Made by a program: the position numbers and the translations under genes
In this document: positions 16,288 through 25,055 of the stretch, in pieces
How the letters are laid out: the number at the start of each line of letters is the position of its first letter
How positions within the stretch are numbered: the stretch's first letter is position 1
DNA from: an uncultured Bacteroidales bacterium
GTDB taxonomy: Bacteria > Bacteroidota > Bacteroidia > Bacteroidales > Bacteroidaceae
Length of the DNA: 37,536 bases
NCBI GenBank assembly: GCA_902796835.1
Contig: CADBQP010000001.1
Span: 1 to 37,536, forward strand
Direction: 5' to 3'
The notes under the pieces: model-generated
Seen by the model: the letters and a program-made list of their open reading frames with translations, nothing else
Database searches by the model: none
Told to the model about the DNA's origin: nothing

Positions 16288-17658
16288 ATGAACGATTTTT
16301 TCGGCGAAAAGAGCGAAAACCTGAACAGCAGCGAGCAATCTGGCCGTGAGGCACAGAGCAGTCGCGACTACGAAGACCGCCAGCAGGGCGGACGCTACTA
16401 CAACAATTCAGAACACAGTTATCAGAACCCCCAAAGCGAAGGCGAGCGCGAGTTCCGCCCGCGCCGCGAATTCACCCCCGGCCGGCGTCCGCGCATCGGT
16501 CAGGGCGGCTATCAGCGCCAGGGCAGCTACGGCCCTCGCCAAGAAGGCTACGACCGCACTGAAGGCTATCAGGGCGGCGGCTACAACCGCCAAGGCGGCT
16601 ATCAGCGCCAGGGCGGCTACGACCGCTCCGAGGGCTACCAGGGAGGAGGCTACAACCGCCAGGGCGGCTATCAACGCCAAGGCGGATACCAGCGCCAGGG
16701 TGGCTACCACCCCGAAGGCCAGGGCATGGGCCCCCGCGAAGGCGGATATCAGCCCCGTCCCTACCGTCCGCGCTTTAATGGCAACGGCGAAGGATACGGA
16801 CAACCACATCCCTACGGCCAGCGTCCGCGCTTTCAGCGCCAGGGAGGCTACGGCCCACAACGTCCGCAGCGACAGGGATACAACAGGCCCAACCAGCCCA
16901 AGCGACGCTTCGAAATAAAAGACGAAAGTTTCGACCCCAACGAACCGCTGCGCCTTAATAAGTTCCTTGCCAACGCCGGCGTATGCTCGCGCCGCGATGC
17001 CGACCGCTATATTCAGGCCGGCGTGGTGAAGGTCAACGGCGAAGTGGTTACCGAACTCGGCACCAAGGTGCGCCGCAGCGACAGCGTATATTTCCACGAC
17101 GAACCCATACGCATGGAATCGAAAGTATACGTGCTGCTCAACAAACCTAAAGGCTTCGTCACCACCAGCGAGGACCCCCAAAACCGAAAGACGGTGATGG
17201 ACCTCGTGCGCAACGCATGCCCCGAGCGCATCTATCCCGTAGGACGTCTCGACCGCAACACAACGGGCGTATTGCTCCTTACCAACGACGGCGAACTGGC
17301 CTCGAAACTCACACACCCCAAGTATGAGAAAAAGAAAATCTACCACGTCTTCCTCGACCAGAACGTGACGCTCGCCGACATGCAGAAAATGCTCGAGGGC
17401 GTCGAACTCGAGGACGGCATCATCAAGGTCGATGAAGTGCAGTATGCACATGCCACCGACAAAAAGCAGGTGGGAGTGCAGATTCACAGCGGCCGCAACC
17501 GCATTGTGCGCCGTCTTTTCGAGGCACTGGGATACCACGTGGTGAAACTCGACCGCGTGTTCTTTGCCGGACTCACCAAGAAAAACCTGCGCCGCGGCGA
17601 CTGGCGATTCCTCACTGAGCAGGAGGTCAACTTCCTGCGCATGGGCTCGTTCAACTAA
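16288..17658 (+). CDS. rRNA pseudouridine synthase (RluB/RsuA type) with QGGY-rich N-terminal arm
   Basis: The 456-residue protein has two parts. Residues 1-205 are low complexity: Gly, Tyr, Gln, Arg and Pro, with repeated units such as QGGYQR and EGYQGGGYNR. Residues 218-268 form an S4 RNA-binding domain (LRLNKFLANAGVCSRRDADR). Residues 275-452 form the RsuA/RluB/RluE catalytic domain with GRLDRNTTGVLLLTNDGEL, the catalytic Asp being about 322, plus GRNRIVRRLFEALGYHV. The enzyme isomerises a uridine in 23S or 16S rRNA; which site cannot be told. The arm is Arg/Tyr-rich like RGG-type RNA-binding tails, so it may aid RNA binding or condensation. The start at 16288 is the only sensible ATG. asnS follows after 106 bases. 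Confidence 0.9.
   Translation: MNDFFGEKSENLNSSEQSGREAQSSRDYEDRQQGGRYYNNSEHSYQNPQSEGEREFRPRREFTPGRRPRIGQGGYQRQGSYGPRQEGYDRTEGYQGGGYNRQGGYQRQGGYDRSEGYQGGGYNRQGGYQRQGGYQRQGGYHPEGQGMGPREGGYQPRPYRPRFNGNGEGYGQPHPYGQRPRFQRQGGYGPQRPQRQGYNRPNQPKRRFEIKDESFDPNEPLRLNKFLANAGVCSRRDADRYIQAGVVKVNGEVVTELGTKVRRSDSVYFHDEPIRMESKVYVLLNKPKGFVTTSEDPQNRKTVMDLVRNACPERIYPVGRLDRNTTGVLLLTNDGELASKLTHPKYEKKKIYHVFLDQNVTLADMQKMLEGVELEDGIIKVDEVQYAHATDKKQVGVQIHSGRNRIVRRLFEALGYHVVKLDRVFFAGLTKKNLRRGDWRFLTEQEVNFLRMGSFN
16561..16713 (+). repeat. in-frame imperfect tandem repeats coding QGGY units
   Basis: Residues 92-114 (EGYQGGGYNRQGGYQRQGGY plus DRS) are nearly repeated at 115-137, with an extra QGGYQR unit. The DNA copies differ at many third codon positions, so the repeat is held at protein level rather than being a fresh duplication. 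Confidence 0.85.
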
Positions 17659-17693
17659 ATTCGCTCACACTACACCATAAATATTATATCACA

Positions 17694-17743
17694 CGAAGCG
17701 CCCCCGCGAAGCCTGCCGCCAGGGTAGGGGCCGGGCCGCTTCG
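17694..17743 (+). other. GC-rich nested hairpin in the leader of asnS
   Basis: CGAAGCG (17694-17700) pairs with CGCTTCG (17737-17743). Inside are CCCC/GGGG and CCTG/CAGG pairings. No T tract follows, so it is not a standard terminator. It ends about 21 bases before the asnS ATG and could affect translation. Confidence 0.35.
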
Positions 17744-17764
17744 GTCAACATCAACACATACACA

Positions 17765-19159
17765 ATGAAACGCACAAAAATCATTGACATACTGCGCAGC
17801 CAGGACTATGGCCAGAGCGTCTGCGTGAAGGGATGGGTGCGCACGCGTCGTGGCAGCAAGGCCGTGAACTTCATAGCCCTGAACGACGGTTCCACCATCA
17901 AAAACGTGCAAATCGTGGCCGATGTCGAGAAGTTCGATGCCGACCTCCTGCGCCTCGTCACCACCGGAGCCTGCCTCAGTGTGGAGGGCACCCTCGTGCA
18001 AAGCCAGGGAGTCGGGCAGAGCAGCGAAATTCAGGCCACCAAAATAGAGGTGCTCGGCACCTGCGATGCCGAATACCCCATGCAGAAAAAAGGCCAGACG
18101 TTTGAATTCATGCGTCAGCACGCCCACCTGCGACTGCGCACCAATACGTTTGGCGCCGTCATGCGCATACGCCACAACATGGCCATCGCCATCCACCAAT
18201 ACTTCCACGAGCATGGCTTTGTCTATTTCCACACACCCATCATCACAGCCAGCGACTGCGAGGGTGCGGGCGAAATGTTCCAGGTGACGACCAAAAACCT
18301 CTACGACCTGAAGAAGGACGAAGAAGGACACATCGACTATTCCGACGACTTCTTCGGAAAAATGACATCGCTCACTGTGAGCGGACAGCTCGAGGGAGAG
18401 CTCGGAGCCACAGCCCTGGGAGCCATCTATACCTTTGGCCCCACCTTCCGCGCCGAAAACTCCAACACACCGCGCCACCTGGCCGAGTTCTGGATGATTG
18501 AGCCCGAAGTGGCCTTCAACGACATCAACGACAACATGGACCTGGCCGAAGACTTCATCAAGCACTGCGTGCGCTGGGCCCTCGACAACTGTCAGGACGA
18601 CCTCGAGTTCCTCAACAAAATGATTGACCCCACGCTCATTGAGCGCCTCAACTTCGTGCTTGAGAACGACTTCGTACGCCTTAAATACACCGACGGAATC
18701 AAGATTCTTGAAGAAGCTGTGAAGGGCGGCCACAAATTTGAGTTTCCTGTGTCGTGGGGAATGGATCTGGCCAGCGAACATGAGCGTTTCCTTGTGGAGC
18801 AACACTTCAAGTGCCCCGTCATTCTGACCGACTACCCCAAGGAAATCAAGGCCTTCTACATGAAGCAGAACGACGACGGCAAAACCGTTCGCGCCATGGA
18901 CGTGCTCTTCCCCCAAATTGGCGAAATCATCGGCGGATCGGAGCGCGAAGAAAACTACGACAAGCTGCTCCAGCGCATCAAGGAGATGGACATCCCCATG
19001 AAAGACATGTGGTGGTATCTCGACACACGCCGATTCGGCACCTGCCCCCACAGCGGATTTGGCCTCGGCTTTGAGCGCCTCATCCTCTTCGTGACGGGCA
19101 TGCAAAACATTCGCGACGTCATCCCCTTCCCGCGCACACCAAAGACAGCCGAATTCTAA
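17765..19159 (+). CDS. asnS: asparaginyl-tRNA synthetase
   Basis: The 464-residue class II synthetase charges tRNA-Asn with asparagine. An N-terminal OB-fold anticodon-binding domain covers about residues 1-105 ([23 protein letters not shown]). The catalytic domain carries class II motif 2, [22 protein letters not shown]-like, and motif 3, [10 protein letters not shown] near the end. The length is normal, and the final HP-type [10 protein letters not shown] tail is typical of AsnRS. It is preceded by the pseudouridine synthase and followed by a DUF4375 gene. asnA in the same window would supply its amino acid. Confidence 0.95.
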   Translation: MKRTKIIDILRSQDYGQSVCVKGWVRTRRGSKAVNFIALNDGSTIKNVQIVADVEKFDADLLRLVTTGACLSVEGTLVQSQGVGQSSEIQATKIEVLGTCDAEYPMQKKGQTFEFMRQHAHLRLRTNTFGAVMRIRHNMAIAIHQYFHEHGFVYFHTPIITASDCEGAGEMFQVTTKNLYDLKKDEEGHIDYSDDFFGKMTSLTVSGQLEGELGATALGAIYTFGPTFRAENSNTPRHLAEFWMIEPEVAFNDINDNMDLAEDFIKHCVRWALDNCQDDLEFLNKMIDPTLIERLNFVLENDFVRLKYTDGIKILEEAVKGGHKFEFPVSWGMDLASEHERFLVEQHFKCPVILTDYPKEIKAFYMKQNDDGKTVRAMDVLFPQIGEIIGGSEREENYDKLLQRIKEMDIPMKDMWWYLDTRRFGTCPHSGFGLGFERLILFVTGMQNIRDVIPFPRTPKTAEF

Positions 19160-19212
19160 GCCCGCTCTCCGGCACCGACGCTACATGCTACGGGCCAATC
19201 TGCATGAACAGC

Positions 19213-19240
19213 CGCCGCGAACGTGAAAACCATCGCGGCG
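19213..19240 (+). terminator. possible weak terminator after asnS
   Basis: CGCCGCGA (19213-19220) pairs with TCGCGGCG (19233-19240) around a 12-base loop. The trailing GGTGTTTCTG is only weakly T-rich, so termination would be partial. Confidence 0.35.
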
Positions 19241-19295
19241 GGTGTTTCTGCCTCCGGCCCGACAGCCTGAAGCACACACCCTCACAATCCACGCC

Positions 19296-19802
19296 ATGAC
19301 TATCCACATCAGCGACTCCTTGCTCCGTCACGAAGCCCAGAAAGGCCACGACGCCTTCCTGAGCGTCTTTGTCAATGCGATCGACCAGGCCATTGGCGGA
19401 GAGCTCACGGCCCAAAACATGGGCCAGCTCAATGCCGACCAAATCACCCTCTGGGCCTACAAGACATTGCGCGAAGAAGTGATGGACGGCGGCTTTGTGC
19501 AGCTCATACACAACGGCTACGGACCTTTCATCTTTCTCAATCCGTTTGCCAAGGCCATGCGGCTGTGGGGACTCAAAGACCTGCAGAAGCTCATCTACAA
19601 AGGGCGCAAGCTCTTCGAACTCTATGGCGACGAGCTCACGCGCGAGTGCACCGACGAGCAGTTTATGGCACTCTTTGAGCAATATCCCGCCTTCGATGCC
19701 CTCGACGACGAATTCGTGGGCATGGAAGAGGAGTGGACAGCACAGGTGGCCCAATACGTGGACGAACACCTCGAAAACTTCGCCACCATCGACGCCCAAT
19801 AA
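19296..19802 (+). CDS. DUF4375 domain protein
   Basis: The 168-residue product resembles the DUF4375 family: cytoplasmic, mostly helical, function unknown. The hallmark is [17 protein letters not shown] at about residues 65-81, followed by a helical, acidic C-terminus. No signal peptide is present. The ATG at 19296 was preferred to one at 19242, because the upstream stretch is not family-like and overlaps a hairpin. smpB starts 17 bases after its stop, so the two are probably cotranscribed. Nothing in the sequence explains why it would pair with smpB. Confidence 0.7.
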   Translation: MTIHISDSLLRHEAQKGHDAFLSVFVNAIDQAIGGELTAQNMGQLNADQITLWAYKTLREEVMDGGFVQLIHNGYGPFIFLNPFAKAMRLWGLKDLQKLIYKGRKLFELYGDELTRECTDEQFMALFEQYPAFDALDDEFVGMEEEWTAQVAQYVDEHLENFATIDAQ

Positions 19803-19819
19803 TCTCAGAAACCCTGCCC

Positions 19820-20287
19820 ATGGCCTCAGCAAAAGACAAACGCATACGCATCAAAAACCGGCGCGCCGAGTTCGACTATCACGTGCTCGACCGCCTCACG
19901 GCCGGCATCGTGCTCAGCGGCACTGAGATTAAAAGCATACGTGCCGGAAAAGCCAGCCTTGTGGATACATACTGCTTCATTCAGCAAGGCGAGATGTGGG
20001 TGAAAAACATGTATGTCGCCCCCTACGACTATGGCTCATACAACAACCACGCCGCGCGCCGCGACCGCAAACTGCTGCTCAACAAACGCGAAATTCGCAA
20101 CCTGCAGGCCGAAACCAAGGCCCCGGGACTGACCATCGTACCGCTGCTCCTCTTCATCGATGAGCACGGACGTGCCAAACTCGACATAGCCCTATGTAAG
20201 GGTAAAAAGGAATACGACAAACGAGCCACCCTCAAGGAAAAAGAAGACCGCAGAGAGATGGCCCGAGTGAGGAAGGTGAACTTCTGA
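19820..20287 (+). CDS. smpB: SsrA-binding protein SmpB
   Basis: The 155-residue protein binds tmRNA and is needed for trans-translation, which rescues stalled ribosomes. Hallmarks are [30 protein letters not shown], the [13 protein letters not shown] stretch, [17 protein letters not shown], and the basic C-terminal tail [20 protein letters not shown] that contacts the decoding site. The ATG at 19820 matches the usual family start. The tmRNA gene (ssrA) is not in this window. It is tightly spaced between a DUF4375 gene and a degenerate GH5-like gene. Confidence 0.95.
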   Translation: MASAKDKRIRIKNRRAEFDYHVLDRLTAGIVLSGTEIKSIRAGKASLVDTYCFIQQGEMWVKNMYVAPYDYGSYNNHAARRDRKLLLNKREIRNLQAETKAPGLTIVPLLLFIDEHGRAKLDIALCKGKKEYDKRATLKEKEDRREMARVRKVNF

Positions 20288-20337
20288 GCCACGGCGCACG
20301 GAGCATGGAAATGCAAAGCGCAAAGCAGCCCACAGCT

Positions 20338-21231
20338 ATGAAAATACGAATGTCACATAGAAAATTAGCAGTCCGCATGAGCCTCATGCTGGGCTGTTTG
20401 TTTATGGTGGCACAGCCCCTTGCAGCCCAACAGGCAGAGCCCCTCACGGTGAGCGACGCCCACTTTCGGCGAGGCGGAGCCGACTGCCTCATGCTTGGCG
20501 TGAGTGCCGACAGCAGCCTATGGTTTCTCTCGCCCGACAGTGTGACCCTTGGGCTCGACAGCCTCAAGGCCCAATCCATAGGCCTGCTCCGCCTGCCGCT
20601 CACGGCCCCCGCCATCCCATTGTTCTCCCTTGTGGCATCACAGTGCAGCGAGCGCGCAATAGACCTCATTGCCGCCGTCAGCGACGACCTGCTGGCCGAC
20701 TACTGCGATGCGCTCATCCCCATTCTTCAACGTGCCAAAAACCTCGTTTCCATCGAAGTGACAGGCGAGGTTGACGAGGGACGTTGGAACCGCCTGCGCG
20801 CTGCCTTGCCCGCTGTGCTCCTCTCGGGCCAGCACGAGGGAGCCGACTATGTCACCCTGCCCCTCAACCCCATGCAGCGCGGCTGGACGTCGCGCGGCTC
20901 GCTGGGCGAAGCGCTTGGCAGCGTATATCTCAAGACACAACGCCTCGTTTTCAACGAGCAGCGCAGCATCCTCTCCGACGGCAAGCCTATCGTGCTCGGC
21001 CCCGTCGTCTATCCGCGCGACCACATGTTTGCCAGCCCGGGTTCCACCACCATCCGGCGCGATGCACTCATCGACTACCTGCGACAAATGTGCTATCCGC
21101 TCCACGTGGACCACGCCCAGATTGCGGGAATCATAGTGGGGCAGTGGCAGCCTGGCCCGACGGGCTCCTCGTGGGCCACGCTCTATGCCTCCGACACCAC
21201 CCTCGAAAAACTGCGCGAAGAGAGCCATTGA
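20338..21231 (+). CDS. secreted GH5-like protein, probably degenerate
   Basis: The 297-residue product has a signal peptide ending near LAAQ. Its layout follows GH5_7 mannanase-like proteins, recalled from family patterns: an opening 'HFRRGGADCLMLGVSADSS' like FYxDGKPYxFxGTN, then LGLDSLKAQSIGLLRL, then ADYVTLPLNPMQRGW, and finally GKPIVLGPVVYPRD...PGSTTIRRDALIDYL (from residue 215). In active relatives the last block reads roughly KPLVLEEFGxPRD, where the Glu is the nucleophile. Here G221-P222 replace Glu-Glu, and I see no NEP acid/base motif. The protein is also about 100 residues shorter than active members. It may be a pseudoenzyme that binds a glycan. The start is uncertain: ATG at 20305, 20338 or 20350 are all in frame. 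It lies just before the SLBB exporter gene. Confidence 0.6.
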   Translation: MKIRMSHRKLAVRMSLMLGCLFMVAQPLAAQQAEPLTVSDAHFRRGGADCLMLGVSADSSLWFLSPDSVTLGLDSLKAQSIGLLRLPLTAPAIPLFSLVASQCSERAIDLIAAVSDDLLADYCDALIPILQRAKNLVSIEVTGEVDEGRWNRLRAALPAVLLSGQHEGADYVTLPLNPMQRGWTSRGSLGEALGSVYLKTQRLVFNEQRSILSDGKPIVLGPVVYPRDHMFASPGSTTIRRDALIDYLRQMCYPLHVDHAQIAGIIVGQWQPGPTGSSWATLYASDTTLEKLREESH

Positions 21232-21360
21232 ACCCCTGGCCACTAAATTTTCAGAAAATCAGCCTGCGCCACACAATTTTCAGCACCGTGGCGCGTTATA
21301 TAGAATAAAGATAATACTATGTGCGCGCCCCTGCGTGCGAAAACCTAACCTCCTGAAACT

Positions 21361-23850
21361 ATGCACACACTCCGTAAAATCATAATCCTCCTCGCCCTCA
21401 GCCTCGCCATCGTAGTGCCGGCCGATGCCCAGTCGGGCATGACCGACAAGCAGGTGATGGACTTCATCGTCTCTGAAAACAAAAAAGGCGTTTCGCGCGA
21501 AGACATTGTCATCAAGCTCATGGAGCGCGGCGTTGACATGCGCCAGATTCAGCGCGTCAAAAACAAGGTTGACAAGGAGAAAGACAAGAGCGTGGTGGGG
21601 GCCAAAAACATCTCGTCGACGCCCTCGCGCCAGCGCACCAACAACGGCGAAGAACTCACACCCGAGGAGCGCGCCCGCGAAAAGCGCAAACCCTTCAAGA
21701 CCCGCAACGAGCGTCTCTCGCGCGATGAGGTGAGAGAGGGAATGTACGACAACATCAAGGGCTTTACCACCGATTCGCTCGAGCTTCTCGACCAATTCTA
21801 TGCCGACGAGGAAGGCAAGGACAAAAAAGGCCGCCAGGTCTTCGGCCGCAGCATATTCAACCGCAAGAACCTCACCTTTGAGCCCGAAATGAACATTGCC
21901 ATGCCGGCCGACTACCGCCTTGGGCCCGGCGATGCCGTGTTTGTCGATGTCTATGGCGCTTCGCAGCAGAGCTACGACGCCACCGTAACCCCCGACGGCT
22001 ACATACAGCTCGAGGGCTACGGGCCCGTGCAGGTGAGCGGCCTCACCGTCGAACAGGCCAACGCCCGCCTGCGTTCCACCCTCGGCCAGCGCTACGGAGG
22101 CTCCAAGGTGCGACTCTCCGTGGGGCAGACACGCACCATCAAGGTCAACGTCATGGGCGAGGTCGAAGACCCCGGAACCTTCACGCTCTCGGCCTTCTCT
22201 ACCGTGTTCCACGCCCTCTACATGGCAGGCGGCACCAACGACATCGGTTCGCTGCGCGACATCAAAGTATATCGCAAAGGGCGCCTCGTGTCGACCGTCG
22301 ACGTTTACGACTACATACTCAACGGAAACCTGAAAGGCAATGTACGCCTGGCATCCGACGATGTCATCTACGTAGGTCCCTACAACTGCATGGTCAATGT
22401 GAGCGGCAAGGTCAAACGCCCCATGTTCTATGAAATGCTGCCCAACGAGAGTGTGGGCACCCTCATCAAATATGCAGGCGGATTTGCCGGCGATGCCTAC
22501 GAAACCGACGTGCGCCTCATCCGCAAAAAGGGAGGCGAAATCTCAGTCTACAACCTCGACGAGTTCGAGCGCGGCCGCTTCCAGCTGGCCGACGGCGACT
22601 CGCTCTACGTGGACAGCACACTCACCCGCTACCGCAACATGGTAGAGATAAAAGGCGGTGTGCTGCGCGGAGGCATGTATCAGATGGACGGCAATGTCAC
22701 CACCGTGCGCCAGCTCATAGAGCGTGCCGGCGGACTGGCCGAAGATGCCTTCACAGCACGCGGACTCATTCACCGCCGCCGCGCCGACCGCTCATACGAA
22801 GCCATCTCGTTCGACACCCGAGCACTGCTCGACCATTCGGCGCCCGACATCGCCCTGAAAAACGAAGACATCATCTTCATACCCACCCTCAACGAATCGC
22901 AGACCGAAAAAATAATGACCATCGAAGGCGAGGTCGTCTATCCGGGCGAGTATGAATACGTCGAAAACACCACCATTGAGGACTTCATCATCCAGGCCGG
23001 CGGACTCAAAGACGCCGCCTCGACCGTGAAAGTCGACGTGTCGCGCCGCCTGCGCAACACCCAGGCTACAGAAGCAACGAGCGAAGTGGCACAATGGTTC
23101 AGCTTTAAACTCAAAGACGGCCTCATGGTCGACGGCATCCCCGGCTTCAGGCTCCAGCCCTTCGATGTGGTCTATGTGCGCCGCTCGCCAGGATATGTGG
23201 AACAAGAGAATGTCTATCTCGAAGGCGAAGCCGTATTCCCCGGCTCCTATTCCATGACCCACAAAACCTATCGGCTGAGCGACCTCGTGAAGGCCGCCGG
23301 CGGACTCACCCGCGAAGCCTATGCCCACGGCGCACGAATTGAGCGCGTATTGACCTATGCCGAACAGATGAAGCAGCAAGACCTGCTCAAACTCATCATC
23401 AGCGATTCCGTCGACGTGCGCAAAATCAACACCGGCAACACCCGCTCCATCGGCATCAACCTCCAGGAAGCCCTTGCCCACCCCGGCGGCGAATACGATG
23501 TAGTGTTGCGCGAGGGCGACCGCATCATCATTCCTCAATACAGCAACACCGTCACCATCAACGGCGAGGTGTTCTATCCCAACACCGTGTCATACCGCAA
23601 GGGCGCCAAGCTCGACTACTACATCAACCAGAGCGGCGGATACACCACCAAGGCCAAAAAATCGAAAGTCTTTGCCATCAACATGAACGGCACCGTGACA
23701 CGCGTGCGCAAGGCTGCCGACATACAGCCAGGCTGCGAAATCGTGGTGCCTGCCAAGCCTAAGCGCAACGGCATGTCGCTGGCCGAAGTCGTGTCGCTCG
23801 GAACCATGGGAGCCTCGCTCGCCGCCGTGCTCGTTTCGTTGCTCAAATAG
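21361..23850 (+). CDS. polysaccharide export protein with six SLBB repeats
   Basis: The 829-residue protein is a Wza-like outer-membrane polysaccharide exporter. A signal peptide ends near PADAQ, with no lipobox. An N-terminal helical, charged region (25-165) precedes the Poly_export domain (DYRLGPGDAVFVDVYGASQQ, about 181-200). Six SLBB-type repeats follow, opening with VNVMGEVEDPGTF, VNVSGKVKRPMFY, VEIKGGVLRGGMY, MTIEGEVVYPGEY, VYLEGEAVFPGSY and VTINGEVFYPNTV. The last 20 residues form a hydrophobic segment, a likely membrane anchor. It is far longer than E. coli Wza (379 residues), as usual in Bacteroidetes. The WecA-like gene follows 74 bases later. No Wzc kinase gene is visible nearby. 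Confidence 0.9.
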   Translation: MHTLRKIIILLALSLAIVVPADAQSGMTDKQVMDFIVSENKKGVSREDIVIKLMERGVDMRQIQRVKNKVDKEKDKSVVGAKNISSTPSRQRTNNGEELTPEERAREKRKPFKTRNERLSRDEVREGMYDNIKGFTTDSLELLDQFYADEEGKDKKGRQVFGRSIFNRKNLTFEPEMNIAMPADYRLGPGDAVFVDVYGASQQSYDATVTPDGYIQLEGYGPVQVSGLTVEQANARLRSTLGQRYGGSKVRLSVGQTRTIKVNVMGEVEDPGTFTLSAFSTVFHALYMAGGTNDIGSLRDIKVYRKGRLVSTVDVYDYILNGNLKGNVRLASDDVIYVGPYNCMVNVSGKVKRPMFYEMLPNESVGTLIKYAGGFAGDAYETDVRLIRKKGGEISVYNLDEFERGRFQLADGDSLYVDSTLTRYRNMVEIKGGVLRGGMYQMDGNVTTVRQLIERAGGLAEDAFTARGLIHRRRADRSYEAISFDTRALLDHSAPDIALKNEDIIFIPTLNESQTEKIMTIEGEVVYPGEYEYVENTTIEDFIIQAGGLKDAASTVKVDVSRRLRNTQATEATSEVAQWFSFKLKDGLMVDGIPGFRLQPFDVVYVRRSPGYVEQENVYLEGEAVFPGSYSMTHKTYRLSDLVKAAGGLTREAYAHGARIERVLTYAEQMKQQDLLKLIISDSVDVRKINTGNTRSIGINLQEALAHPGGEYDVVLREGDRIIIPQYSNTVTINGEVFYPNTVSYRKGAKLDYYINQSGGYTTKAKKSKVFAINMNGTVTRVRKAADIQPGCEIVVPAKPKRNGMSLAEVVSLGTMGASLAAVLVSLLK

Positions 23851-23924
23851 CATCGGCAAGCCACTATCAAACCACCCAAGCCAACCTTAAATAGCAGAGA
23901 GCCAACCTGCGCCAAACATAGCCT

Positions 23925-25028
23925 ATGATAGCCTTTGTCATTGCCTTTCTTCTCACCCTCGTCGGCACGCCCGTCGTCATACAGTTTTGCTTGAAGAACA
24001 ACCTCTTCGACAAACCCAACAAGCGCAGCTCACACGAAAAAAACGTGCCCCGTCTCGGAGGCACCCTCTTTCTGCCGACAGCCTTCATAGGCGTAGTCGT
24101 GGCCATGAACATGGGCGAGAGCGGATATTTCTTCACCCCGCCCGACGCAGTAGGCGGAGCACTGCTCACCAAGTCGCAGTTCGTCGTCAAAACCAGCACA
24201 CTCATCATAGGATTCTGCGCCCTGCTCATCTATCTTGTGGGAATCATCGACGACCTGCGCGAAATAAAAGCCAAGCAAAAGTTCATGGTGCAGGCCATCG
24301 TGGCCCTCGCCCTGCCGGCCTGCAACCTCTACATAAACAACCTCTATGGCCTCTTCGGCATCTACGAGCTTTCGTTCTGGATGGCCTATCCGCTCACCGT
24401 CTTCGTCATCCTGCTCGTGGTCAACGCCATCAACCTCATCGATGGCATCGACGGGCTCGCCAGCGGACTCTCGGTAGTCATGCTCACCCTCTTTGCCGCC
24501 GAATTCCACCGCCTCGGAGCCGACACCTACGCCCTGCCGGCCATAGCCATCGCCGGGTCGCTCTGCGCCTTCATGCTCTTCAATATCTTCGGATCCGTGG
24601 AGCGCCACACAAAAATCTTCATGGGCGACGGCGGAAGCCTGCTGCTCGGTTTCTGCCTGTCATATTTCCTGCTGAAACTCGGCATGGACAATCGCGCCAT
24701 CCTTCCCTATGACCCCAATGCCCTCTTCTATGGCATCACACTGCTCTTCCTGCCCACGGCCGACCTCGCGAGAGTAGCCCTTGAGCGACTTCGCCAGCGC
24801 CAGCCTATCTTCCAGGCCGACAAGCGCCACATACACCACCGACTCATGGGAGCCGGACTCACCATGCACCAGACACTGCTCGTCATACTGGGGCTCGAAG
24901 TGCTCTTCTGCATAGTCAACTATTTCTGCATCAACTGCCTCGAAATGGGAGCCACACTCACACTGCTGCTCGACATTCTCATATTCGCATTCTTCAACCT
25001 CGTGCTCATGCGAAGCCAAAAGGCATAG
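23925..25028 (+). CDS. WecA/MraY-like phosphoglycosyltransferase
   Basis: The 367-residue multi-membrane-span protein belongs to the polyprenyl-phosphate N-acetylhexosamine-1-phosphate transferase family. These start lipid-linked glycans by moving a sugar-phosphate from a UDP-sugar to undecaprenyl phosphate. The catalytic aspartates are visible in GIIDDLREIK (D109, D110), NAINLIDGIDGLASG (D173, D176), the GDGGS loop near 235, and the C-terminal HIHHRL (302-307) that marks WecA-type members. Around ten hydrophobic segments are evident. Together with the SLBB exporter upstream, it suggests a surface polysaccharide or glycan start enzyme. It might instead be the general WecA for O-antigen or S-layer glycans. 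Confidence 0.9.
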   Translation: MIAFVIAFLLTLVGTPVVIQFCLKNNLFDKPNKRSSHEKNVPRLGGTLFLPTAFIGVVVAMNMGESGYFFTPPDAVGGALLTKSQFVVKTSTLIIGFCALLIYLVGIIDDLREIKAKQKFMVQAIVALALPACNLYINNLYGLFGIYELSFWMAYPLTVFVILLVVNAINLIDGIDGLASGLSVVMLTLFAAEFHRLGADTYALPAIAIAGSLCAFMLFNIFGSVERHTKIFMGDGGSLLLGFCLSYFLLKLGMDNRAILPYDPNALFYGITLLFLPTADLARVALERLRQRQPIFQADKRHIHHRLMGAGLTMHQTLLVILGLEVLFCIVNYFCINCLEMGATLTLLLDILIFAFFNLVLMRSQKA

Positions 25029-25055
25029 GCAAACTCCCTCAAAAAAATCCGCCCC

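Noticed and set aside
16500-16740. Regular repeats that could suggest a CRISPR array or satellite
   Set aside because: The repeats are in frame inside a coding region, have no unique spacers and encode QGGY units.
17684-19105. Minus-strand ORF of 473 codons
   Set aside because: Antisense to asnS, which is unmistakable.
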